A DNA stretch of 64,000 bases from Mycolicibacterium austroafricanum (lineage in GTDB: Bacteria; Actinomycetota; Actinomycetes; Mycobacteriales; Mycobacteriaceae), in contig NZ_HG964450.1 in NCBI RefSeq assembly GCF_000612725.1, forward strand, positions 663,644 through 727,643, in the 5' to 3' direction. The notes below the pieces were generated by a model, which was not told the DNA's origin, made no database searches, and saw only the letters and a program-made list of their open reading frames with translations. Each line of letters begins with the position of its first letter. Within the stretch, counting starts at the first letter, position 1. Positions 36,609 through 43,882 of the stretch are shown piece by piece. A program made the translations under genes and the position numbers.

Positions 36609-38096
36609 TTAGGCGCGCGCGTACTCCGCAACCAGCGCTTCCGCGCTGCGCACCGCCGCCCGGCAGGCCCGGGCGGTGAACGGGTCATTCAGCGGATGCT
36701 CAGCGCGCCGCCGCCACCGCTGGGCCGCGGCGAACGAGGCGCGCGGCCCGTCGCCGAGGGTGTCGGGCGTGAGCCCCAGCCGGCTGGCAGCGTCGGTGCC
36801 CGAGCCGCCGATGAGGCGCCGCAGCGACGCCATCTCATCGTCGTTGAGAGTGGTTGACCGGGAACGCAACTGGCTGAGCAGACGCAGCTCTTCGAACGCG
36901 TGGGTGTCGGCGAGCAACGGTTCGATGTCGGCGAGGATCCTGGGCGTGGCGTAGATCGGGTACCGCTGCACGAACTGGCGCAGCGACAGCAGCGCGGTGT
37001 GCGCCTTGAGCAGATCGGAGCGCTGGGCGAACTGCTGGTCGATCACCTCACGCAACGCCGGCAGACCGCTGCGTTCGAGCAGTTCGTCAGCCAGCGCCAC
37101 CGAATCGCCCACCCCGGCGCGCAGCACCGCGATCGCGATCCTGATACCGAACATCCCGAACCGGTCCAGCAGCTCGGCGCGCACGCCGGGGCTGACGGGC
37201 AGCGCGTTGTCCTCGCTGTCCTCGCGCACGAAGCGGTCCACGGAGAGCATGGCCCTGGCCAGCTGAGCCGGCTCCATCTCGGAGAGCTTCTTCAGCGCCA
37301 CGAACTCGCTCTGCCGCAGGGTGCGCGCGGTCAGCGCCAGCAGGCCCGACACCGGCACCACCGCCTGGCAGATGCCGGTGCGCTCCATCTCGTCGGTGAA
37401 CCGTTGGGCGACGTCCCCGGCCGACATCATCGCGTCGATCCGGCCCGCCCCGATCTCGTCGGCCCGCGACGCCACCCCGATCACCCCGAGCGCGCCGGCC
37501 GAGCCGCCGACGAGCTGGCCGATCTGCTTGAGCAGCGCGATGTCGGCGGCGTTGAGGGTGCGCAGCAGGAACACCACGGCGTCGACGCGGGGTACGCCGT
37601 CCTCGGGCACCAGCAGCCGCAGGGTGCGGGCCGAGACGTCCCGCGACAGCGACGAGGTTCCAGGGGTGTCGATGATGGTCGCGTCGATCAGCTCGGCCGC
37701 CGGCCACTCCACGTCGAGGTCCACCACGTCGTCGGGATCGAGGCTGGCGAAGTCGAAGCTCAACCCCCGCTGCCCCGGGTCGGCCCGGTCTCGGATGATC
37801 GGGACGTTCGAGCGGCGTCCGCCCCGGTGGTTCGCGGTCACTCTGGGCGTCGGGCCGTGCCGGAACCAGGTGACGATGCGGGTCGCCTCGGTGGCGTCCG
37901 TCGGCGCGATCTCGTCCCCGACCAGCGCGTTGACCAGCGTCGATTTACCGGCCTTGAGCGTGCCGGCCAGGGCGATGCGCATCGGTTCGTTGAGTCGGCG
38001 CCCGATGCGCTCGAGCTCAGCGTGCAGGTCGGGCCGCTGACGGTAGGCAGGATCGCCCCGGTAGGCCGCGATGGTGCCGCCCAGGATCGCCCGCAC
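36609..38096 (-). CDS. iniC: IniC dynamin-like GTPase
   Basis: The protein of about 495 residues has a dynamin-like GTPase domain: P-loop AGTLKAGKSTLVNALVG near residue 43, switch Thr in DATEATRIVTW, and DTPGTSSL (G3) near 142. Sequences such as VDAVVFLLRTLNAADIALLK and CQAVVPVSGLLALTARTLRQ agree closely with my memory of M. tuberculosis IniC. It is part of the isoniazid-inducible system and is thought to act with IniA on membranes during cell-wall stress. The first standard start is GTG 38096, but homology with the MSTSDRVRAIL N-terminus begins at a CTG codon (38114). An in-frame TGA two codons before that CTG excludes anything further upstream. It follows iniA by about 50-70 bases. Confidence 0.93.
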   Translation of the reverse strand: MRAILGGTIAAYRGDPAYRQRPDLHAELERIGRRLNEPMRIALAGTLKAGKSTLVNALVGDEIAPTDATEATRIVTWFRHGPTPRVTANHRGGRRSNVPIIRDRADPGQRGLSFDFASLDPDDVVDLDVEWPAAELIDATIIDTPGTSSLSRDVSARTLRLLVPEDGVPRVDAVVFLLRTLNAADIALLKQIGQLVGGSAGALGVIGVASRADEIGAGRIDAMMSAGDVAQRFTDEMERTGICQAVVPVSGLLALTARTLRQSEFVALKKLSEMEPAQLARAMLSVDRFVREDSEDNALPVSPGVRAELLDRFGMFGIRIAIAVLRAGVGDSVALADELLERSGLPALREVIDQQFAQRSDLLKAHTALLSLRQFVQRYPIYATPRILADIEPLLADTHAFEELRLLSQLRSRSTTLNDDEMASLRRLIGGSGTDAASRLGLTPDTLGDGPRASFAAAQRWRRRAEHPLNDPFTARACRAAVRSAEALVAEYARA

Positions 38097-38164
38097 TCGG
38101 TCGCTGGTGCTCAGATTTCACCGTCTCGTGTCGCTCGACTGATAACCGTTCGAGCTTAATGACG

Positions 38165-39973
38165 CTACGACGCCAACTTCTCGGTGTGGTCGAGGACCTG
38201 CCGCAGGACGTTGAGCTGACGTTCGAGCTCCTTGACCCGGGTGTTGCGTTCGGTCTCCTCCAGCTTCGCCGCGGCGAGGGTGGCCTGCAGCGACTCGTTG
38301 AGCGAGCGGGTGGTCTGGTTGGCGATCTCGCGGTAGTGGTCGCGCAGCTGGCGCTGAATCCCCTTGAGCCGGTCGCGGGACTCCTTGCCGACGACGAACG
38401 CCACGTCGTCGACGAACCGGCGGACATTGGCCTTGGCCTCGCTGCGCACCCGCAGCATCCGGTTCTCCATGTCCTCCTTGTAGGCCTTGCGCCCCAGCAC
38501 GAAGCCCGCCCCCAGCGACAGCGGGTTGAACATGCCGAGACCGGCGAAGGAGGTGAGCATGCCGAACATCAGCACGCCGCCGTAGGAGCCGCGCATGCCG
38601 GTGACGACCTTGTGGCCGAACTTGAGTGGTTTGGCCTCCAGCTGGGCCAGTGACTTGAATTCGCCGAAATCGGCGCCCATTTCGCGGGCGTCGATGGCCG
38701 GCATCCGCACGGCGTCCAGCCCGGCCTCCCGGAACGTCCGGGCCACGTCGGCGGCGAGCGCCTCGGCCCGCTGGTAGGCCCACACGAAGTTGTCGCCGAC
38801 GGCGGTGGCGACCGCGTCCTCGAGTTCGGCGCCGATCGCCGCCCAGTTCTGCGTCGGGTCGGAGCCGTCGATCACCTCTTCGGCGTGAAAGGTGATGTTG
38901 CGGAACCGATGTCGCAGATCGTGGTCGACGTCGGCGGTCAGGTCGGCGATGCCGTCGTTGAGGACCTGCTGCCACAGCGCGGTGTGCTGGAGCGCATCCT
39001 GGGCCTCCTGCTTGCGGCGTTCGAGGTCGGCGGTCAGCTGTTCGCGGGCGGTCGGGTCGTTGAGGGCCGAGAGCTCGGACTGCACCGACATCCTCAGGTG
39101 TTCCGCCGCAGAACGGATCTCGCCGACCACCTGGTCGCGGACCCGGCCGCGCTGGCTGGCGAGCACCTCCTCGGACAGGAACTTCACGATCGCCGGGAAG
39201 TTCGACTCCTCGTTGAGTTCCTTGTCGTTGAGCGCCACGGCGTGACTACGCAGCGTCGAGGACACCGGGATCAGCGGTGTGGTGACGCCGGCGCGCTGCA
39301 GGTGTGCCCGGTTGACGTCGACCACCTGCCGCCAATGTGGGTAGAGGTCGGTCTTGGTTGCGACGATCAGCGCGACCGGGCACACCTCCAGGGCCTGCCG
39401 GATGAATGTCATCTCGGGCTCGGTGAACTCCTGGCTGGTGTCACTGATCATCAGCATCGCGTCGGCGTCCGGCAACAACCCCAACGTCGCCGACAGGTGC
39501 GGCTGGCCGTGGCCTCCGACGCCTGGGGTGTCGACGAACGCCAGGCCGCCCTTGAGCAGCGGGCTGGGTGCGTTCACCTCGACCCGGAGCACCTCACGGC
39601 CATCGGCCTGCGGGGCGCGGCGCAGATCGTTGCGCAGGTCGGCGGTCGGGATCTCGACGAGTTCGGGCTCCTCGCCGCCGGGCCGGGCCACCACCAGCCG
39701 CGCCGACGCCTGCTCGCCGTAGGACACCACGGTGGGCAGCACGGTCGACTCGTCGTCTCCGACGCGCGCGACCGGCATGTTCAGCAGCGAATTGAGCAGC
39801 TGGCTCTTGCCCTGTTTGAGCTGGCCGGCGATCACCACCCGGATCTGGGGGTCCGCGAGCCGTGTCCTGGCCCGCGCCAGCCGGTCCGCCAGATCGCCGC
39901 GGTCCTGGGCCTGCGCGATCCTGCTGGCATGGTCGATCAGCTCGACGATCGCCGTGTTGGCCGGCTGTGTCAT
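38165..39973 (-). CDS. iniA: IniA dynamin-like GTPase
   Basis: The 602-residue protein has P-loop AGQLKQGKSQLLNSLLN near residue 49, the switch Thr in DDESTVLPTVV, DTPGVGGHG (G3) near 145 and ATKTDL (G4) near 205. Long helical stalk segments follow, with a hydrophobic hairpin (GGVLMFGMLTSFAGLGMFNP) near residue 475 that matches the membrane-insertion loop of bacterial dynamins. IniA is a membrane-fission GTPase induced by isoniazid and ethambutol. It follows iniB after 88 bases that contain a strong hairpin. The C-terminal coiled coil (EERNTRVKELERQLNVLRQV in part) is conserved. Confidence 0.95.
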   Translation of the reverse strand: MTQPANTAIVELIDHASRIAQAQDRGDLADRLARARTRLADPQIRVVIAGQLKQGKSQLLNSLLNMPVARVGDDESTVLPTVVSYGEQASARLVVARPGGEEPELVEIPTADLRNDLRRAPQADGREVLRVEVNAPSPLLKGGLAFVDTPGVGGHGQPHLSATLGLLPDADAMLMISDTSQEFTEPEMTFIRQALEVCPVALIVATKTDLYPHWRQVVDVNRAHLQRAGVTTPLIPVSSTLRSHAVALNDKELNEESNFPAIVKFLSEEVLASQRGRVRDQVVGEIRSAAEHLRMSVQSELSALNDPTAREQLTADLERRKQEAQDALQHTALWQQVLNDGIADLTADVDHDLRHRFRNITFHAEEVIDGSDPTQNWAAIGAELEDAVATAVGDNFVWAYQRAEALAADVARTFREAGLDAVRMPAIDAREMGADFGEFKSLAQLEAKPLKFGHKVVTGMRGSYGGVLMFGMLTSFAGLGMFNPLSLGAGFVLGRKAYKEDMENRMLRVRSEAKANVRRFVDDVAFVVGKESRDRLKGIQRQLRDHYREIANQTTRSLNESLQATLAAAKLEETERNTRVKELERQLNVLRQVLDHTEKLAS

Positions 39974-40016
39974 GGTGCCCCTCTTGTCGCGGCGTGGTTC
40001 AACGGTAAGCGCGAGG

Positions 40017-40047
40017 ACCGGCGGGGACCGTCACGGTCCCCGCCGGT
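40017..40047. terminator. Strong hairpin between iniB and iniA
   Basis: ACCGGCGGGGACCGT (40017-40031) and ACGGTCCCCGCCGGT (40033-40047) are exact reverse complements, giving a GC-rich stem with a minimal loop 15 bases after the iniB stop. No T-run follows. It may act as a partial terminator or as an RNA-processing or stability element that makes iniB mRNA more abundant than iniAC mRNA. Confidence 0.6.
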
Positions 40048-40061
40048 GTCGCGGTGGCGGA

Positions 40062-41087
40062 TCAGAACGCGTCCAGCGCCGCCAGGGTGTCGTTGTTGGA
40101 GGCGACATCGGTATCGGTCTCGATGCCGGTGACGTTGTCCGAGAACAGGTCGGTGTTCGTCTCGTTGCCCGAGCCGATGTTGGACTCGTAGGTCGACGAG
40201 TTGTCCTCGACCGAGCTCTCCGTCGAGGTCGCGATGTCGGTGTCCACGGCGGTGTTCACGGAGTTGTCCTCGGAGTTGTCGCTGCCGTAGTCGCCGTCGA
40301 TCTGGGTGCCGGTGTTGACGTCGTTGTCGGTGATGATGATGCCGCCACCGCTGCCGCCGTCACCGCCCGCCGCATTGCCGGATCCGATGCCGATCAGGCT
40401 GCCGCCGCCGTCGGCGCCGCCGCCGTTGCCGCCGCTGGTGTCGACGTCGTTGAGGACGGGTGCGTCGTTGTCGGTGATCAGGTCGTCGCCGGCGGTCTGG
40501 GAGTTGTCCTCGACCTCGTTGTCCTTGCCGACGACGACGTTGGACCCGGAGCCGGCGAGGATGTCGCCGTTGTTCATGGTGTTGCCGTCGCCGAGTGCGG
40601 CGCCGTCGCCGGTGACGATGTCGCCGTCGTTGTCGCCGTCGACCACGACGCCGCCGTCGGTGGCGGTGTTGCTGGTCTTGTCGCCGAAGGTGATATCGCC
40701 GAAGCCGAGGTTGAACGCACCGTTCTGGGCATTCGCGCCGGCGTCCTGGACCGGGCTGGCCACCGGCACGTTGTTGCCGCTGAGCAGATCGGTGTCGGTC
40801 TCGGGGGCGAACGTCGGGGCCCACGAGGTCTGCGGGGAGAACGGCGAGGCGAAGTTCGAGGCGAGCTGGTGATGATCGGCGACCGCGCGCTGCAGGCCGA
40901 CGATCGGATCACCGCCGCCGAGTGCGTAACCGGCCGGGGCGGCCGTCGCGGCCACCGACGCCAGCTGCGCAGCGGTCACGTTCGGCAGGCCGGCGTCACG
41001 CAGCGCGCCGTCGGGATCCATGACGAACGACGCCGCCGACGCGGGGCTGCGGAACAGGTCGAGGATGAAGTCGATGAGGGTGTTCAT
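40062..41087 (-). CDS. iniB: IniB isoniazid-inducible protein
   Basis: The 341-residue protein starts MNTLIDFILDLFRSPASAAS, which matches the IniB N-terminal domain of M. tuberculosis (LIDYILSLFRS followed by an A-x-F-x-x-x-P pattern) over about 55 residues. The rest is a long low-complexity region rich in Asp, Asn, Gly, Thr and Val, in place of the Gly/Ala-rich region of M. tuberculosis. IniB is the first product of the operon induced by cell-wall inhibitors, and its molecular role is unknown. ATG 41087 is used, preceded by GAAAGG. Upstream lie TTAGGGG boxes at 41226-41247. A shorter paralogue of its N-terminal domain is encoded at 41352-41855. Confidence 0.88.
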   Translation of the reverse strand: MNTLIDFILDLFRSPASAASFVMDPDGALRDAGLPNVTAAQLASVAATAAPAGYALGGGDPIVGLQRAVADHHQLASNFASPFSPQTSWAPTFAPETDTDLLSGNNVPVASPVQDAGANAQNGAFNLGFGDITFGDKTSNTATDGGVVVDGDNDGDIVTGDGAALGDGNTMNNGDILAGSGSNVVVGKDNEVEDNSQTAGDDLITDNDAPVLNDVDTSGGNGGGADGGGSLIGIGSGNAAGGDGGSGGGIIITDNDVNTGTQIDGDYGSDNSEDNSVNTAVDTDIATSTESSVEDNSSTYESNIGSGNETNTDLFSDNVTGIETDTDVASNNDTLAALDAF

Positions 41088-41225
41088 GGCATTGCCTTTC
41101 TCGTTGGTTCGAGGTCCTTCGCCGGTCCATCCCGGCGATCTGGACACCACGTTATGGAGTTCACGGGACCCCGGAAACGGGGAAGAGTCCTATCCCCCAA
41201 GGGGGCTACCTAGGGCTTTCCATCA

Positions 41226-41247
41226 CTAACCCTTAGGGGATTAGGGG
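41226..41247. promoter_or_regulatory. TTAGGGG boxes upstream of iniB (candidate IniR sites)
   Basis: TTAGGGG occurs at 41233-41239 and 41241-41247, with the inverted form CTAACCC at 41226-41232, about 140-160 bases upstream of the iniB start. A CCCCC-AA-GGGGG palindrome follows at 41194-41205. The same box occurs three times upstream of the divergent gene pair at 41922-41960. The regulator IniR is encoded next to them, so these are candidate IniR sites. Confidence 0.5.
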
Positions 41248-41351
41248 TAGCGCGGGGTCGATCCCCCTGCAGGCCGCATCCGCACAGCTCAGACAGCAGA
41301 AAACCCGCATGGATCGCTCGATCCAAGCGGGTTGTCCAGGGCTGCCGACGA

Positions 41352-41855
41352 TCAGTCGAACAGGTCGAACCCCGGCGCGTCGTCACCCAGGTCGACGTCG
41401 GCGGCCTGCTGCAGGAAGTCCTCGACCGGCTCGGTCTGCACGACCGGCACGTCATCGATCCCGGCCGGGAAATCGGCCGCCTGCGGTTCGTCCACCTGCA
41501 CCGATGCCGGCACGTCGAACAGGTCGACCGTCTCGGCCACCCCGCCGTCGGTGTCGATGACGACCCGCTCGGGCAGTCCCTCCTCGGTCACGTCGAACGC
41601 GTCGAACGCCGCGGTCGCCGCGCCGCTGGCCCACACGTTGCCGACCGGCTCCGCGCCGAGGGCGTCCAGGCTGTGGGTGGGGGTCACCATCGTCAGCGAC
41701 TCGGCCACGACCGGGATCAGGTTCTGAACATCGGTGCTGGTCACATCCATCAGATTCGCGTCCGCGAGGGCCTGCGCGGGGTCGGCGGCGTAGCGTGCCG
41801 CCGCGTCGGGATCACGCACCAGCGACATCACGAAATCCAGCAGTGCGTTGGCCAT
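41352..41855 (-). CDS. Second IniB N-terminal-domain protein (Rv0340-position)
   Basis: The 167-residue protein starts MANALLDFVMSLVRDPDAAA and continues RYAADPAQALADANL, which lines up with the IniB N-terminus (LDF/IDF, L-F-R, A-x-x-x-x-x-P, A-L) over about 50 residues. The remaining part is acidic and ends DLGDDAPGFDLFD. It sits directly upstream of iniB in the same direction, the place of Rv0340 in M. tuberculosis, and may belong to the operon or have its own promoter. Its start faces the divergent Hsp70-like gene across about 170 bases. The function is unknown; the shared domain suggests a common partner with IniB. Confidence 0.72.
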   Translation of the reverse strand: MANALLDFVMSLVRDPDAAARYAADPAQALADANLMDVTSTDVQNLIPVVAESLTMVTPTHSLDALGAEPVGNVWASGAATAAFDAFDVTEEGLPERVVIDTDGGVAETVDLFDVPASVQVDEPQAADFPAGIDDVPVVQTEPVEDFLQQAADVDLGDDAPGFDLFD

Positions 41856-41921
41856 GCCTCGATGCTAGGCGCGGTGGCGGCGTCCGGGATCGGTGAATCG
41901 CCCAACTCCGCGAAACCGCCG

Positions 41922-41960
41922 TTAGGGGGTGGACCATTAGGGGATCACCGATATTAGGGG
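41922..41960. promoter_or_regulatory. Three TTAGGGG boxes in the divergent promoter
   Basis: TTAGGGG occurs at 41922-41928, 41937-41943 and 41954-41960, all in the same orientation and 15-17 bases apart. They lie 67-105 bases before the Hsp70-like start at 42027 and 67-105 bases before the IniB-like start at 41855. The identical box precedes iniB. A shared regulator, most simply IniR, is inferred. Confidence 0.55.
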
Positions 41961-42026
41961 CAGATCCACGGTGATGACGCCGTCAGCCGCTAAGGTGGTC
42001 AACGGCCCAGACAGGAGAGAGCCCAA

Positions 42027-43874
42027 ATGACCGAACCTCTCGGGTTGTCGATCGGGATGACGAACCTGGTCGCGGCCCGCGTCGGCCGACCACCGGTGAC
42101 GCGTCGTTCCATCCTCAACGTCTACGCCGACCGCGCGCCCGAGGTGGGTGCGCCGGCCGAGATCCCCGGCTTCACCCAGCCGCGGGTCGTCCTGAACGGA
42201 TTCGTCGAGCGCGTCGGCGATCCGGTTCCCCTCGTCGCCGCCGACGGCTCGGCGCATCGCGGCGAGCAGACCCTGGCACAGGCGCTCGACGCGATGGCGG
42301 CGCTGGTCGACGGCGGCGCGCCGGTCGCCGTCGCCGTGCCCGCACACTGGGGCCCCGGCACCGTCGGCGCGCTGCGTGGCGCGCTGCGCGCCGCACCGAG
42401 GCTCTCCCCCAACGGCGTTCCGCCCGCCCTGATCCCCGACGCGACCGCAGCACTGGCCGCGCTGCGGGTGACGCCCGGGCTGCCGAACCAGGGCGTGGTC
42501 GTGCTGGTCGATCTCGGCGGCAGCGGCTCGAGCATCACGCTGGCCGACGCCGGCTCGAGTGCCGCCACCATCGGACAGACCGTCCGCTACCCGGAGTTCT
42601 CGGGCGACGCCGTCGACCAGGCGCTGCTGGACCACGTGCTGGCCGGGGTCGCCGACGCCGGCACCGCCGACCCGGCAGCCACCGCGGGCACCGCGGCGGT
42701 GGGCCCGCTGTCACGCCTGCGTGACCAGTGCCGCGCGGCCAAGGAACGGCTTTCCGGGGAGACGGCCACCGCGGTACCCGTCGAACTGCCGGGCTTCAGC
42801 TCCGACATCCGGGTCACCCGACCCGAGCTGGAACAGCTGATCTCCGAACCGCTCACCGGCCTGCTGTCCGCGATCGACGACGTCCTGCAACGCAACGGCA
42901 TCGCGTCAGGCGACGTCTCGGTGGTGGCCACCGTCGGCGGAGGTGCCGCGATTCCGCTTGTGACACAGCGACTTTCCGAACACCTGCGCGCACCGGTGGT
43001 CACCACTCCCGAGCCCGCGCTCAACGTGGCCGCCGGTGCGGCGTTGGTCGCCAACCAGAGCGTCGCCGCCGACGCGCCGACCGGAATGGCCCCCGCCGCG
43101 GATGCACCGACGGCGATGGGCCATGCGGCGTGGGCTGCGGGTGCGGCGGGTGTGGCCGCCACCGAGTCGGCAGGCGACGGGGCCTCGTCGGCGACGTTCC
43201 GTGCGCTGGCCTGGTCGCAGGACGACGACGCGGCCGGGGACCCGCTGCCCTACACCGGTGAGGACTACACGGTGGCGGGCGGCTACGCGGATTCCGGCAC
43301 CGCCGCACGCCCGTCAATCGATTTCGCGGGCCAGGACGACACCTACACCGACGACCTCGCTCCGTTGCCCTGGTACAAGCGTCCCCCCGTCCTGTTCGGG
43401 GTCGCGGCCGCGGCCGCACTGCTCGCCGCGGGCGGCCTGGCGGTGACGTTGACCGGCTCACAGGGGGATTCGGGCACGGTCACCGAGACGGCGAGCGTCC
43501 CGAGTGAGACGCCGCCCGCCGAGTTGCCCCCGCCGGTGACCACGGTGACCGTGGGGGCCGACGGCATCGCCACCACCACCGTGAGCCAGCCGCCGCCTCC
43601 GCCCCCGCCGTCGTCGAGCACCACCACGCCGACCACCGCGTCGACGACCTCGCCGACCACGACGACGACCACCACAACTACGACGACGACCACCACGACG
43701 ACGACGACACCCACCACGACCACCACCAAGACGACGACGCAGCCGACCACCACGGCGCCCCCGACCACGACGCAGCCTCCGCCGCCGACCACGACGGCCG
43801 CGCCGCCCCCGACCACCGACGATCCGCCCGACCCGATCACGACGACGGTGATCATCCCCGAAGACGGCGCCTGA
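42027..43874 (+). CDS. Membrane-anchored Hsp70-like protein, ini-linked (copy 2)
   Basis: The 615-residue protein repeats the architecture of the 34857-36578 product. An Hsp70/actin-like domain of about 350 residues has LGLSIGMTNLVAARVG, VVVLVDLGGSGSSITLADAG and VATVGGGAAIPLVTQRLSEH. A cytoplasmic linker is followed by LPWYKRPPV, one membrane helix (LFGVAAAAALLAAGGLAVTL) and an outer tail of about 140 residues dominated by Thr and Pro. DnaK Asp8 and the phosphate-2 T-F-D are changed, as in copy 1. There is no peptide-binding domain. It lies eight bases before iniR on the same strand, so the two are co-transcribed. It may be a sensor or scaffold linking the envelope to IniR; that is inference. 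Confidence 0.75.
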   Translation: MTEPLGLSIGMTNLVAARVGRPPVTRRSILNVYADRAPEVGAPAEIPGFTQPRVVLNGFVERVGDPVPLVAADGSAHRGEQTLAQALDAMAALVDGGAPVAVAVPAHWGPGTVGALRGALRAAPRLSPNGVPPALIPDATAALAALRVTPGLPNQGVVVLVDLGGSGSSITLADAGSSAATIGQTVRYPEFSGDAVDQALLDHVLAGVADAGTADPAATAGTAAVGPLSRLRDQCRAAKERLSGETATAVPVELPGFSSDIRVTRPELEQLISEPLTGLLSAIDDVLQRNGIASGDVSVVATVGGGAAIPLVTQRLSEHLRAPVVTTPEPALNVAAGAALVANQSVAADAPTGMAPAADAPTAMGHAAWAAGAAGVAATESAGDGASSATFRALAWSQDDDAAGDPLPYTGEDYTVAGGYADSGTAARPSIDFAGQDDTYTDDLAPLPWYKRPPVLFGVAAAAALLAAGGLAVTLTGSQGDSGTVTETASVPSETPPAELPPPVTTVTVGADGIATTTVSQPPPPPPPSSSTTTPTTASTTSPTTTTTTTTTTTTTTTTTTPTTTTTKTTTQPTTTAPPTTTQPPPPTTTAAPPPTTDDPPDPITTTVIIPEDGA

Positions 43875-43882
43875 CCTCGGCG

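Noticed and set aside
40300..40830. Plus- or antisense-frame proteins within iniB
   Set aside because: The D/N/G-rich codons of iniB create open complements rich in Arg or Ser/Pro; they lack ribosome sites and domains.
41102..41120. tRNA-like GGTTCGAGGTCC sequence
   Set aside because: It resembles a T-arm loop, but no acceptor or anticodon stems can be folded around it; it lies in the iniB leader.
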